From PFJX01 sp964393825 (lineage in GTDB: Bacteria; Pseudomonadota; Gammaproteobacteria; Burkholderiales; Thiobacillaceae): a DNA stretch of 64,000 bases. The notes under the pieces were generated by a model. That model saw only the letters and a list, made by a program, of their open reading frames with translations, was not told the origin of the DNA and made no database searches. The stretch is from assembly GCA_964393825.1 (NCBI GenBank), contig CAYMUY010000006.1, positions 48,715 through 112,714 of the forward strand. The letters are read 5' to 3'. This document shows positions 50,923 to 60,946 of this stretch, one piece after another. The translations under genes and the position numbers were made by a program. Position 1 is the first letter of the stretch; the number at the start of each line of letters is the position of its first letter.

Positions 50923-53052
50923 TTACTCGGCGGCGGGCGCCGGCGTTTCCATCGGGGCCTGCGGCGCGGGCGCCTCGATCAGGGCCTTCATGGACAGGCG
51001 CATGCGGCCTTTCTCGTCGGTCTCCAGCACCTTGACCTGCACGGCCTGGCCTTCCTTGAGGAAGTCGGTGACCGCGTTGACGCGCTGGTGGGCGATCTGC
51101 GAGATGTGCAGGAGGCCGTCCTTGCCGGGCAGGACGTTGACGATGGCGCCGAAGTCGAGAATCTTCAGCACGGTGCCGTCGTAGGTGCGACCCACTTCGA
51201 CCTCGGCGGTGATGTCCTCGATCCGCTTCTTCGCCAGCTCGCCGGACTCGGTGGAGGTACAGGCGATCTTGATGGTGCCGCTCTCGTCGATGTCGATCTG
51301 GGTGCCGGTTTCCTCGGTCAGGGCCCGGATCACGGCGCCACCCTTGCCGATCACGTCGCGGATTTTCTCCGGATTGATCTTCATGGTGATGATGCGCGGC
51401 GCGTAGGCGCTCATCTCGTGGGGGCCGGACTCGGCGGTTTCCATGATGCCCAGGATGTGCAGGCGGGCTTCACGCGCCTGGGTCAGGGCGACATCCATGA
51501 TTTCCTTGGTGATGCCCTGGATCTTGATATCCATCTGCAGGGCATTGACGCCATTGCGGGTACCCGCGACCTTGAAGTCCATGTCGCCGAGATGATCCTC
51601 GTCACCGAGAATGTCGGTCAGCACTGCGAAGCGGTTGCCTTCCTTGATCAGGCCCATGGCGATGCCGGCGACATGCGCCTTCATCGGCACGCCGGCGTCC
51701 ATCATCGCCAGGCTGCCGCCACAGACGGAAGCCATGGAGGAGGAGCCGTTGGACTCGGTGATCTCGGACACCACGCGGATGGTGTAGCCAAACTCTTCCT
51801 TGGTCGGCAGGCAGGCAGCCAGGGCGCGCTTGGCGAGACGGCCGTGGCCGATCTCGCGCCGCTTCGGACTGCCAACGCGGCCGGTTTCGCCAGTGGCGAA
51901 GGGCGGCATGTTGTAGTGCAGCAGGAAGTGGTCGCTGTAGTTGCCGGTGAGGGATTCGATGGTCTGCTCGTCACGGCCGGTGCCCAGGGTGGCGACCACC
52001 AGGGCCTGGGTCTCGCCACGGGTGAACAGCGCCGAACCATGAGTGCGCGGCATCACGCCGGTACGAATGGTGATGGGGCGCACGGTGCGGGTATCGCGGC
52101 CGTCGATACGCGGTTCGCCGGCCAGGATGCGGCCACGCACGACCTTGGCTTCCAGGGCGTGGAACAGGTCCTTGACGACGTTGGCGGCGGTAGTGTCCAT
52201 GTCCGGGGTGATCATCTCGGCGAAGACCCGGGCGCGGATGGCGTCGACTTCGGTCACACGCGCCTGCTTCTGCTTGATCGAGTAGGCGGCGGACAGGGCA
52301 TCGGCGCAAAGGGCGTTCATCTTTTCCAGGAGTGCGGCGTCGGTTTCCGGCGCGGCCCAGTCCCAGGGTTCCTTGCCGGCTTCGTCGGCGAGATCATTGA
52401 TTGCGTCGATGGCGGCCTGCATCTGCTCGTGGCCGAACACCACGGCGCCCAGCATGACGTCTTCCGGCAACTGGTCAGCTTCCGATTCCACCATCAGCAC
52501 GGCGGACTCGGTACCGGCAACGACCAGATCCAGCTTGGAGTCCTTCAACTCGGCCGTGGTCGGGTTGAGCACGTACTGGCCGTCGATGTAGCCGACGCGA
52601 GCGGCGCCCACCGGGCCATCGAAAGGCAGGCCGGAGAGGGCCAGGGCGGCGGAAGCACCGAGCAAGGCGGGAATATCGGAGTCGACATCCGGATTGGCGG
52701 ACATCACCGTGGCGATGACCTGCACTTCATTGAAGAAGCCATCCGGGAACAGCGGACGAATGGGACGGTCGATCAGGCGGGAAACCAGGGTTTCCTTCTC
52801 CGTGGGGCGCGATTCGCGCTTGAGGAAGCCACCGGGAATGCGGCCGACCGCATAGGCCTTTTCCTGGTAATCGACAGTCAGCGGGAAGAAATCCTGGCCG
52901 GGCTTCACTTCGTTCTTCGCCACCACGGTGACCAGCACCACGGTGTCGTCCATATTGACGATCACGGCACCGTCGGCCTGGCGAGCAATCTCGCCGGTTT
53001 CCAGGGTGACTTGATGGCGACCGTATTGAAATGTCTTCTTGACCGGATTCAC
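50923..53052 (-). CDS. pnp: Polyribonucleotide nucleotidyltransferase (PNPase)
   Basis: 3'-5' phosphorolytic exoribonuclease, 709 residues (E. coli 711). Two RNase PH-like domains (IGHGRLAKRAL, SNGSSSMASVCGG), KH domain (EKIRDVIGKGGAVIRAL, about 560-577) and S1 domain (about 620-695), then a Pro/Ala-rich tail. Start is GTG 53052 with AAGGAA upstream. It follows rpsO by 55 bases, the classic rpsO-pnp pair. Confidence 0.97.
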   Translation of the reverse strand: MNPVKKTFQYGRHQVTLETGEIARQADGAVIVNMDDTVVLVTVVAKNEVKPGQDFFPLTVDYQEKAYAVGRIPGGFLKRESRPTEKETLVSRLIDRPIRPLFPDGFFNEVQVIATVMSANPDVDSDIPALLGASAALALSGLPFDGPVGAARVGYIDGQYVLNPTTAELKDSKLDLVVAGTESAVLMVESEADQLPEDVMLGAVVFGHEQMQAAIDAINDLADEAGKEPWDWAAPETDAALLEKMNALCADALSAAYSIKQKQARVTEVDAIRARVFAEMITPDMDTTAANVVKDLFHALEAKVVRGRILAGEPRIDGRDTRTVRPITIRTGVMPRTHGSALFTRGETQALVVATLGTGRDEQTIESLTGNYSDHFLLHYNMPPFATGETGRVGSPKRREIGHGRLAKRALAACLPTKEEFGYTIRVVSEITESNGSSSMASVCGGSLAMMDAGVPMKAHVAGIAMGLIKEGNRFAVLTDILGDEDHLGDMDFKVAGTRNGVNALQMDIKIQGITKEIMDVALTQAREARLHILGIMETAESGPHEMSAYAPRIITMKINPEKIRDVIGKGGAVIRALTEETGTQIDIDESGTIKIACTSTESGELAKKRIEDITAEVEVGRTYDGTVLKILDFGAIVNVLPGKDGLLHISQIAHQRVNAVTDFLKEGQAVQVKVLETDEKGRMRLSMKALIEAPAPQAPMETPAPAAE

Positions 53053-53107
53053 GCTGACTTTTTCCTTTGTCTACTGGGTTCTGGGTGCTGCCTGCCAGAG
53101 GGGGGGC

Positions 53108-53377
53108 TTACTTGCGCAGGCCGAGGCGCTTGATCAGGTTGGTGTAACCCTCGGCGTTCTTGGACTTCAGGTAGTCCAGCAGACGGCGGCGGCGGCTGAC
53201 CATCTTGAGCAGACCGCGGCGGGAATGGTGATCCTTGGCATGGGTCTTGAAATGGCCCGTGAGGTCATTGATGCGGGCGGTGAGCAGGGCAACCTGGACT
53301 TCCGGGGAGCCGGTGTCGGCGGCGGCGCGCTGATAGTCCTGGACGATCTGCGCTTTCTGAGGGGTGGTGACGGCCAT
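53108..53377 (-). CDS. rpsO: 30S ribosomal protein S15
   Basis: 89-residue S15, diagnostic in DTGSPEVQVALLTARI, HFKTHAKDHHSRRGLL and RRRLLDYLK. First gene of rpsO-pnp. The gap upstream (to 53536) is AT-richer than the genes and should hold its promoter, divergent from the TonB receptor; I could not single one out. Confidence 0.98.
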   Translation of the reverse strand: MAVTTPQKAQIVQDYQRAAADTGSPEVQVALLTARINDLTGHFKTHAKDHHSRRGLLKMVSRRRRLLDYLKSKNAEGYTNLIKRLGLRK

Positions 53378-53536
53378 CTGGGCACTCCAACGAAAAACGC
53401 GGATTTTACCCGCGCGGAACTGAATTTCTCAAGCAATTCATGGGAATGAAGCCACGCGTGATAGCGGGGGCGGGCAAAGGCTTGATGTGCATCCTCCATT
53501 GACCCGGGCCATGAAACTCAAAATACTAGCCTCCAC

Positions 53537-55759
53537 ATGACGCCCAACCGCCGCCCGCACATGCTCCGCCCCCTTCCCATCTGCCTCGCCGCGCTGGCGT
53601 TCAGCGTTTCCGCGCAGGCGGCCGATGAGGCTGATTTCTCCCGTTTGCTGTCGCTGTCGCTGGAAGACCTGGTCAACACGCCGGTGGTCACCGCCTCACG
53701 CCGGCAGGAAACCCGGGTCGAATCGCCCGCGCACATCGTGGTGATCACCCGCGCGCAGATACAGGAACGCCGCTACCACAACCTGGCCGACCTGATGGAA
53801 GACCTGCCCGGGGTGGACTTCATGCGCGGCACCAAGTCCTCCGCCTACAACAACTTCGCGATCCAGGGCTATGCCGGCAGCAACAAGATTCTCGTAATGC
53901 TCGATGGCGTGCGCATCGGCAACCCGGGCGGCGGCACCTTCCCGCTGGCGGAGAACTACGCCCTGTACCAGGCCAAACAGGTGGAAGTGCTCTATGGGCC
54001 GGCGGCAGCCCTGTATGGCGCCGATGCGGTAGCCGGAGTGATCAACATCATCAGCGAACCGGCGGCGCGCGGCAGCGCTGCCCAGGTCACGCTCGGAGGA
54101 GGCGGATTCGGCGCCCGTGAACTGACTTTTTCCGGAAATATCAGGAACGCCGGGAATCTTGCCCTGAGTATCGGCGGCCACTGGCAGCGTGCCGACCGGG
54201 CGCCGCTGGACGAGTCCTACCCACAGGCGTTCGCCAAGGTCGATGCCCGCACCTTTGGCGGCACGGTGATCACGCCCGCTGCCGCGCGCGAGGACTACGT
54301 CGGCGGCATTTCCAGCGACAGTCTCTCCGCCCGCCTCGACGTCGGTGAAGACCTGACCCTGGGGTATTACCGCAACCACTTCCGCAGCCTCACCAGTACC
54401 GGCGACAAACCGGCGACCGCGCTGTATCGCGAGGACGCCCATTGGGACACGACCACCGATACGCTTTTTGGCAAGTACCGCTTCAGGCTGACGCCCGACC
54501 TGTCCGGGGAACTGGTGCTGGACTATTCCGTGCAGGAGGTCTCGCCCGATTCGAAGTACATGAACATCTATACCGCCTTCGACAACGGCTACGAGTATGT
54601 CCAGGGCAAGCGGCTCGGCATCGAGCAGAACCTGGACTGGAAAATCGACGAGCGGCACCGATTGCTGGCGGGACTGGGTTTCCAGGATTACCGCGCCATC
54701 GAGGCACACAGTCTGCCGAGTCCCTACGACACCGCCCGTTCCGCAGAAGATCAAGGCCTGTCCTACCGGAATACGGGTGGTCTCATTCCCATCACGCTCA
54801 CTGAAGCCACATTCCAGAACGCTTCCCTCTATGGCCAGGTGCAATCGCAATGGAGCGAGCAGTTCTCCACCATGGCCGGGGTGCGGCGCGACCAGTACTC
54901 CGACTACGGCAGCACGGTGAACACGCGCCTCGGCGCCGTCTGGCACCCGCGGCCACGCCACTATTTCAAGGCACTGTACGGCGAAGCCTTCCGCGCCCCC
55001 TCACCCGAGGAAAGTCTCGGATTCTTCGGCTCCTTCGACGGCACGACGGACGCGCTGACCGGCAAATACATCGGCTCGGGTTTCCGCATCCCCAATGCCA
55101 GCCTGGAGCCGGAAAAGGCGAGAACGCTCAGCCTGACCTGGGAGTGGCGCATCCGCCCGGAACTCAACCTGGTGGCCAATGCCTATCACAGCCGCATCGA
55201 CAACCTCATCGTCACCCTCCCCTCCACGGCGACCGACAGCATCCCGGGGGCGGTGCTGGTCAGCCCGGAAACCAAGGGCAACGCCGGCGAGGAAAAGCAC
55301 AGTGGCCTCGACCTGATGCTGCAATACCGCTTCCAGCTTGGCGGCGGCTGGTCCGGCGACCTCTGGGGCAACGCCAGCTGGGTGCGCGGCAGCATCGACG
55401 AAGGCAATGGTGTGGCCTGGGAAATCCCGTTCACCGCCGATTACAAGATCAAGCTGGGCAGCACGCTCCGCTACCGGGATCGTTTCAGCATCACCCCGCG
55501 CCTGCTCTGGATCGGCGACACCGGCAATGGCCGCAAGAGCGCCACGGCACCGGAACGACTGGACACACCCGGCTATACGGTGACCGACCTGCACATCGGC
55601 TGGCACAAGCTATTCGATGGCCGGGCCAGTGCCTGGCTGGAGGTCCACAACCTGTTCGACGCCCGTTATTACGCCGCCCACGGCAGCGGCAGCCGCACCT
55701 TCTTCGACATGCCGCAACAACCGCGCACCTGGACGCTGTCCCTGGAGTATCCATTCTGA
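53537..55759 (+). CDS. TonB-dependent outer-membrane receptor
   Basis: 740-residue receptor with signal peptide (about 1-28), a plug domain (residues about 50-165, RVESPAHIVVITRAQI, LDGVRIGNPGG, EVLYGPAAALYGADAVAGVI) and a 22-strand barrel ending in EYPF. No N-terminal signalling (STN) domain. The ligand is unknown; the fold is equally used for siderophores, vitamin B12 and other ligands. It stands at the head of a cluster with a YfiR-like protein, a hybrid kinase and a GGDEF regulator, an arrangement in which the receptor may feed a signalling pathway rather than only uptake. Confidence 0.92.
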   Translation: MTPNRRPHMLRPLPICLAALAFSVSAQAADEADFSRLLSLSLEDLVNTPVVTASRRQETRVESPAHIVVITRAQIQERRYHNLADLMEDLPGVDFMRGTKSSAYNNFAIQGYAGSNKILVMLDGVRIGNPGGGTFPLAENYALYQAKQVEVLYGPAAALYGADAVAGVINIISEPAARGSAAQVTLGGGGFGARELTFSGNIRNAGNLALSIGGHWQRADRAPLDESYPQAFAKVDARTFGGTVITPAAAREDYVGGISSDSLSARLDVGEDLTLGYYRNHFRSLTSTGDKPATALYREDAHWDTTTDTLFGKYRFRLTPDLSGELVLDYSVQEVSPDSKYMNIYTAFDNGYEYVQGKRLGIEQNLDWKIDERHRLLAGLGFQDYRAIEAHSLPSPYDTARSAEDQGLSYRNTGGLIPITLTEATFQNASLYGQVQSQWSEQFSTMAGVRRDQYSDYGSTVNTRLGAVWHPRPRHYFKALYGEAFRAPSPEESLGFFGSFDGTTDALTGKYIGSGFRIPNASLEPEKARTLSLTWEWRIRPELNLVANAYHSRIDNLIVTLPSTATDSIPGAVLVSPETKGNAGEEKHSGLDLMLQYRFQLGGGWSGDLWGNASWVRGSIDEGNGVAWEIPFTADYKIKLGSTLRYRDRFSITPRLLWIGDTGNGRKSATAPERLDTPGYTVTDLHIGWHKLFDGRASAWLEVHNLFDARYYAAHGSGSRTFFDMPQQPRTWTLSLEYPF

Positions 55760-55770
55760 TCGCCGCAGCC

Positions 55771-56307
55771 ATGGCCTTTCCCTGGCGTTTGCTCCCTGGC
55801 GTGCTGCTGGCGGCCTTGTTGTGGGCGCCGGCAACACGCGCGGAGGAAGCGGTCACCGAGCAGGATCTGAAAGCGGTGCTGTATTACAAGCTGCCGGTAT
55901 TCGTCTATCGCGCGCCCTCCGACAAGGAAAGCCGGGTCGATATCTGCGTACTGGGCAACACCCCGCTGGACAGCGCCATTGAAAAACTGCCCGCCACCCT
56001 GATCGATGGTCGCCGCGCCGACTTTCACATGCTCCAGTCGCAGGCGGATACGGGCGAATGCGATTTCCTCTTCATCGGCCGCTCCGAAGGCAGCCGCCTC
56101 GACGGTCTCCTGCGCCGGCTGAGCGGACGCCGCCTGGTCACGGTCTCCGACATCGACGGTTTCGCCCGCGCCGGCGGCATGGTCGAATTTGCCCTGCGTC
56201 CCGGCGGCTCCGGCATCCAGATCCTGATCAACCGCAAGGCCGCGAGGACGCAGGGCATCGAGTTCAATGCGCAATTGTTGCGTCTGGCAAAAATCGTTGA
56301 GCCTTGA
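55771..56307 (+). CDS. YfiR-family periplasmic protein
   Basis: 178 residues with a signal peptide ending TRAEEA and the DUF4154/YfiR fold (LKAVLYYKLPVFVYRAP, RVDICVLGNTPL, CDFLFIG, GFARAGGMVEFALR, IQILINRKAA). YfiR in Pseudomonas binds and represses the diguanylate cyclase YfiN. No YfiN is next to it; the membrane hybrid kinase just downstream probably takes that role. It starts 11 bases after the TonB receptor. Confidence 0.88.
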   Translation: MAFPWRLLPGVLLAALLWAPATRAEEAVTEQDLKAVLYYKLPVFVYRAPSDKESRVDICVLGNTPLDSAIEKLPATLIDGRRADFHMLQSQADTGECDFLFIGRSEGSRLDGLLRRLSGRRLVTVSDIDGFARAGGMVEFALRPGGSGIQILINRKAARTQGIEFNAQLLRLAKIVEP

Positions 56308-59300
56308 CTTGAAGACTTTGCTGCGCCATCTGCATCCGCCGCACAGCGTCAGCGGCAAGCTGGTCCTGCTCAGTACGGTGTCGCTGATCATCGCCGCCGC
56401 GCTGGTCTATGTGCTGGTGGCCTATCAACAACAACGATTGCTGCGCGCCGAATGGGCACAGTCTCTCCTGGCCCAGGCCAACCTGGTCGCCACCAACAGT
56501 CGCGCAGCCATCGCCTTCGGCGACGCCCTGGAAGCCGAACGGCTGTTGGCCGCCGTGAACAGCAATGCGGACATCCTCGCTGCCCGCCTGATCCTGCCCA
56601 ACGGCCAGGTCTTCGCGCGCTACGACCGTCCCGGTGCACAACTGGTCCCGGCGCCGCGGGTCACCGGGATCGACCATGCCTTCACCGACGAGACCCTCAC
56701 CGTCTGGGCGCCGTTGCGCGAGGGTGAATCGATCCAGGCCACGGTGGAACTGGTGGGCTCGCTGGCGCCGATGCGCCGGGCGTTCGCCCGCACCGCCCGG
56801 GAAACCGCCACCGCTCTGTTGTTTGCCCTGGGCCTGTCGCTGTGGCTATCACGCCGCGTGGTACGGCGCCTGTCGGCACCGGTGGTGGAACTCAACGGTC
56901 TGATGCAGCGCATGGCGGCCGACATGACCCTCAGGGAACGCGCCGGCGTGAAAGGGGATGACGAGATCGCCGGTCTCGCGCGCGGCCTCAACCATCTGAT
57001 CGACGCCGTGCAGGCACGCGACCGGGAACTGGCGCAATACCGCGACCATCTCGAGCAACGGGTCGAACAACGCACCCAGGCACTGCACCTGGCGATCGAG
57101 GAAGCACGCAGCGCCAACCTGGCGAAATCCAACTTCCTGGCGCGCATGAGCCACGAGATCCGCACCCCGATGAATGCCATCGTCGGTCTGAGTCGCCTGC
57201 TCATGAAAACCCGGCTGGATGCGCAGCAACGCGACTATCAGGAGAAAGTGCTGGCTTCCTCGGACGCGCTGCTCGGCGTGCTCAATGACGTACTCGACTA
57301 TTCCCGCATCGAAGCCGGCAAGCTGTCCCTGGAGGCGATCCCCTTCAATCTCAACCAGATCATCACCAAGGTGGCGGGCGTGGTCGCCTACAAGGCCCAG
57401 GAGAAAGGGCTGGAACTCCTGTTTCAGATCGACCCCGAGGTCCCGCGCTGGCCGATTGGCGACCCGCTGCGACTCAGCCAGATCCTGATCAACCTGATCA
57501 ACAACGCCATCAAGTTCACTGAAACCGGCGAGGTCGTGGTGCAGATCAGGCTTCAGTCCGGGAAGGATGACCGGATCACGCTGGACTTCAGCGTGCGCGA
57601 CACCGGCATCGGCATCCCGGAAGAACGGCAGCGTGATCTGTTCTCCCCCTTCACCCAGGTGGACGACAGCATCACCCGGCGCTTTGGCGGCACCGGCCTG
57701 GGCCTCTCCATCTGCAAGCAACTGGTGCGGATGATGGACGGTGAAATCGGGGTGGAAAGCACGCCGGGCCAGGGCAGCCGCTTCCATTTCAGCGCGACGT
57801 TCGGCATCGACAGCCGACATGCGCCGGCCGAGCACCATTCACACCATCTGGCCGGCCGCCGCGTCCTGGTGGTGGACGACAATGCCAGCGCCCGCGAAGG
57901 CATCAGCCAGATGCTGGCCTACCTCGGCATGCGCGTCGACGCCTGCGACAGCGGCGAGGAAAGCATCCGCCGCATGCGCGCGGCGGCGGCGGCCGGCGAC
58001 CCCTATCACCTGGTCCTGCTCGACTGGCTGATGCCGGACATGGACGGAATAGAAACCAGCCGTCGCATCCACGCCGCCGGGGAGGTCGGCGATATCCCCG
58101 CGATCCTGATGATCACCGCCGGCGGCTACGAGGCGATCACGCCCAAGATGGCCCGGGCCGGGCTGTCACACCTGCTGCTCAAGCCGTTCAGCGAATCGGC
58201 GTTGTACGACGCGCTGCTGGAGGTCTTTCTCGGCGAGGGCAGCGCCAGTGCCGAGCGCCGCTACCGCGAGCAACGACAGGGGCCACAATTCGACTTCACG
58301 CCGATCCTGGGTGCCCACGTCCTGCTGGTCGACGATGTCGAACTCAACCGCGAAGTGGCGCGCGCCATCCTGCGCGAGGCCGGGGTCAGGGTCGATATCG
58401 CGCGCAATGGCCGCGAAGCGGTGGAGCGGGTGCGCCAGGGCCACTATGCCCTGGTGCTGATGGACATCCAGATGCCCGTACTCGATGGCCTCGCGGCGGC
58501 ACGCGAGATTCGCGCCGACGCGCGCTTCCGCGACCTGCCCATCCTGGCGATGACCGCGCACGCCATGGGAGGCGATCACGAGGAAAGCCTGGCCGCCGGA
58601 ATGAACGACCACCTGACCAAGCCGATCGACCCGGCCATTCTGTTCAAGGCCCTGCTGCGCTGGATTCCCCCCGGCCCCTACCTGGCCGGCGAGGACACGC
58701 CCGAGGCGGTGGAGGAGGACCGCGAAGAGACGCTTCCCTCCCTGGAGGGCTTCGACATGGCGCGTGGTCTTGTCCACCACATGCGAAGGCCGGCCCTATA
58801 CCGCCGCGGCCTGGCCATGTTCACCCGGGAATTCGGCGGCGCCGCAGAAGCCATTGCCAGCGCGCTCGCCGCATCGGACCGGGAACAGGCGCGCCGACTC
58901 GCGCATTCGGTCAAGGCAGCGGCGGCCACGCTCGGCGCCGGTGCGCTCGAACTGACCGCGCGCGCGCTGGAACGGCGGCTGGCCACCACGCAGGCGGACA
59001 CCGGCGAACTCCCGGAATTTGCCGCCGCCCTCAGCCGGGTTGTCGAGGCCCTGACGCCACTGACGCAGCAAGCCGAATCCGGCGTGGTCGACGACCTGGC
59101 CCACATCGATACCGCTCTTGCCGTGATGGATCGCGTTGCCCTCCTGCTGAAACAGGACGATGCTGCCGCCGAATCCCTGCTCGACAGCCTGGAGGGCTGC
59201 CTGGGCGGGCCGGACTGGTATGATGATCTCGCACGCTTGCGCGACCTGATCGAAGATGTCGAATACGAATCGGCGCTGGCGCAACTGCATGACATGCGTC

Positions 59301-59326
59301 GAAAGCTGGAAGGAGCAGCGTCGTGA
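56267..59326 (+). CDS. Hybrid sensor histidine kinase with CHASE8-like sensor, two receivers and HPt
   Basis: 1019-residue inner-membrane kinase. TM1 about 31-52; periplasmic CHASE8-like domain (about 56-170, ATNSRAAIAFGDALEAERLL); TM2 about 180-195; HAMP; coiled coil; HisKA with H296 in MSHEIRTPMNA; HATPase (INNAIKFTE, DTGIGIP, GTGLGLS); receiver 1 with D586; receiver 2 with D733; C-terminal HPt with H880 (LAHSVKAAAATLG). It is the BarA-style full relay within one chain. The ATG at 56267 overlaps YfiR by 41 bases; TTG codons at 56297 or 56309 would also serve. It couples to the next gene by GTGA overlap. Confidence 0.92.
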   Translation: MRNCCVWQKSLSLDLKTLLRHLHPPHSVSGKLVLLSTVSLIIAAALVYVLVAYQQQRLLRAEWAQSLLAQANLVATNSRAAIAFGDALEAERLLAAVNSNADILAARLILPNGQVFARYDRPGAQLVPAPRVTGIDHAFTDETLTVWAPLREGESIQATVELVGSLAPMRRAFARTARETATALLFALGLSLWLSRRVVRRLSAPVVELNGLMQRMAADMTLRERAGVKGDDEIAGLARGLNHLIDAVQARDRELAQYRDHLEQRVEQRTQALHLAIEEARSANLAKSNFLARMSHEIRTPMNAIVGLSRLLMKTRLDAQQRDYQEKVLASSDALLGVLNDVLDYSRIEAGKLSLEAIPFNLNQIITKVAGVVAYKAQEKGLELLFQIDPEVPRWPIGDPLRLSQILINLINNAIKFTETGEVVVQIRLQSGKDDRITLDFSVRDTGIGIPEERQRDLFSPFTQVDDSITRRFGGTGLGLSICKQLVRMMDGEIGVESTPGQGSRFHFSATFGIDSRHAPAEHHSHHLAGRRVLVVDDNASAREGISQMLAYLGMRVDACDSGEESIRRMRAAAAAGDPYHLVLLDWLMPDMDGIETSRRIHAAGEVGDIPAILMITAGGYEAITPKMARAGLSHLLLKPFSESALYDALLEVFLGEGSASAERRYREQRQGPQFDFTPILGAHVLLVDDVELNREVARAILREAGVRVDIARNGREAVERVRQGHYALVLMDIQMPVLDGLAAAREIRADARFRDLPILAMTAHAMGGDHEESLAAGMNDHLTKPIDPAILFKALLRWIPPGPYLAGEDTPEAVEEDREETLPSLEGFDMARGLVHHMRRPALYRRGLAMFTREFGGAAEAIASALAASDREQARRLAHSVKAAAATLGAGALELTARALERRLATTQADTGELPEFAAALSRVVEALTPLTQQAESGVVDDLAHIDTALAVMDRVALLLKQDDAAAESLLDSLEGCLGGPDWYDDLARLRDLIEDVEYESALAQLHDMRRKLEGAAS

Positions 59327-60258
59327 ACACGGCTTTTACCTTGCTCATCGTCGATGACGAGAAGCGCAACCGATCACTCCTGACCGAGTTGCTGCAGGGC
59401 GACTACCGCATCATCCTGGCGAAGAATGGCGAGCAGGCCCTGGAACGGGCGCGGGAACATCACCCCGACCTGATCCTGCTGGACGTGCTGATGCCGGATC
59501 GGGATGGTTACGCGGTCATCCGCGAGCTCAAGAACGACGATCAAACACGCGACATCCCGGTCATTTTCGTCACCGCCCTCGATTCCGCCGGCGATGAAGA
59601 ACGCGGCCTGGAACTGGGCGCGGTTGACTACATCTCGAAACCGTTCAATCCGGCCATCGTCCGGGTGCGGATCCGCAACCACCTGCAATCGGTGCAGCAA
59701 CGCCGCCTGCTGGAGCAGTTGGCGATGCTCGACAGCCTCACCGGCATCCCGAACCGCCGCCGCTTTACCAAGGTTTTCGAGCAGGAATGGCGCCGCGGCA
59801 TGCGCGACGGCACGCCGGTGTCGCTGATCGTCGTCGATGTCGACCACTTCAAGGCCTACAACGACACTTACGGCCACGCCGCCGGCGACGAGGTACTGCG
59901 CCTGATCGCCCGAACCCTGCAGGACGCGCTGCGCCGTCCCGGCGACTTCGTGGCTCGCTATGGCGGCGAGGAGTTCGTCATCCTGCTGCCCGGCATTACC
60001 GGTGAGGGCGCCCGCGCCCTGGCGGAGCAGGCGCGCGCCGATGTCGAAGCCAAGCACATCACGCACGCCGACTCCGGCGTCAGCCCCTACGTCACCATCA
60101 GCATGGGCGGCGCCACCTGCGATGCCGTGGCTGCCGCCGGCGAGGACATGGACCTGTTTCGCCTGGCCGATGCCTACCTCTATGAAGCCAAGCATGGCGG
60201 CCGCAATCGGGTCGCCTGGGCGCCGGATGCCTGGAGCCGCGGCGACGGGAAGGCTTGA
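59323..60258 (+). CDS. Response regulator with GGDEF diguanylate cyclase domain
   Basis: 311-residue receiver-GGDEF protein (PleD/WspR-like). D54 is the phosphoacceptor (LILLDVLMPDRDG). The GGDEF domain has the active motif GGEEF (214-218), and RPGD (205-208) five residues before it is a product-inhibition I-site. Start GTG 59323 overlaps the kinase stop and follows AAGGAG. Expected to make c-di-GMP on phosphotransfer from the kinase HPt. Confidence 0.95.
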   Translation: MNTAFTLLIVDDEKRNRSLLTELLQGDYRIILAKNGEQALERAREHHPDLILLDVLMPDRDGYAVIRELKNDDQTRDIPVIFVTALDSAGDEERGLELGAVDYISKPFNPAIVRVRIRNHLQSVQQRRLLEQLAMLDSLTGIPNRRRFTKVFEQEWRRGMRDGTPVSLIVVDVDHFKAYNDTYGHAAGDEVLRLIARTLQDALRRPGDFVARYGGEEFVILLPGITGEGARALAEQARADVEAKHITHADSGVSPYVTISMGGATCDAVAAAGEDMDLFRLADAYLYEAKHGGRNRVAWAPDAWSRGDGKA

Positions 60259-60277
60259 CCGATTCGCGGCGAATACC

Positions 60278-60946
60278 TCACCCCGTTCCTGCGGTTTTTC
60301 CCTTGAGCAGACGCTCGACCGCCCAGACCGCCGCTTCCACTCGCGAGCGCAAACCAAGCTTGCGCAGGATGTGTTTGACGTGGACCTTGACCGTCCCCTC
60401 GGCGATATCCAGTTCCCGTCCGATGACCTTGTTGCTGAGGCCGCCGGCGATGAATTCGAGGATGCGCGTCTCCTGTTCGGTAAGGCCGGCGTCGCCCACG
60501 CTCTCCGGGCGATTCTGCTGCCGGATCGCCACCGCGAGCAGGTGCGTCAACGCCTCGGAGACGATGACGCGACCCGCAGCGGCCGCTTCCAGGCTTTCCA
60601 CCATCTGCTCCGGCTCCATATCCTTCAGCAGATAACCGTCGGCGCCGCCACGCAGCGCCGCCACCAGATCCTCTGCCTGGTCGGAGACGGTCACCATGAC
60701 CACGCGGGTATCGAGATCGCCCGCCTTGACGACCTTGAGCACATCGAGTCCGCTCATGTCCTTCATGTTGAGATCGAGCAGCAGGAGATCGGGCTTGAGC
60801 TGCCTGACCAGATCGATGCCGTCGCGACCATTGGCGGCCTCGCCGACCAGACGGAAGCCGGCGATGGTATTGAGCAACTGGATCAGGCCGCGGCGGAACA
60901 AGGGATGGTCATCGACGATGACGACGCTGTGCAGGGAGAGGGTCAT
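60278..60946 (-). CDS. narL: Nitrate/nitrite response regulator NarL
   Basis: 222-residue NarL/FixJ-type regulator. Receiver with D58 (LLLLDLNMKDMSG), GADGYLLKD, and C-terminal LuxR-type helix-turn-helix (LTEQETRILEFIAGGLSNKV to AEGTVKVHVKHILRKL). Its start overlaps the narX stop (ATGA). Phosphorylated NarL controls nitrate- and nitrite-responsive respiratory genes. Convergent with the GGDEF regulator gene across 19 bases. Confidence 0.93.
   Translation of the reverse strand: MTLSLHSVVIVDDHPLFRRGLIQLLNTIAGFRLVGEAANGRDGIDLVRQLKPDLLLLDLNMKDMSGLDVLKVVKAGDLDTRVVMVTVSDQAEDLVAALRGGADGYLLKDMEPEQMVESLEAAAAGRVIVSEALTHLLAVAIRQQNRPESVGDAGLTEQETRILEFIAGGLSNKVIGRELDIAEGTVKVHVKHILRKLGLRSRVEAAVWAVERLLKGKTAGTG

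Noticed and set aside
50911..53133. Open frame of 740 codons antisense to pnp
   Set aside because: Gly/His/Asp/Val-rich mirror of a confident housekeeping gene; no signal or motif.
53378..53536. Cobalamin riboswitch upstream of the TonB receptor
   Set aside because: The gap is only about 160 bases, shared with the rpsO promoter, and contains no B12-box-like element.
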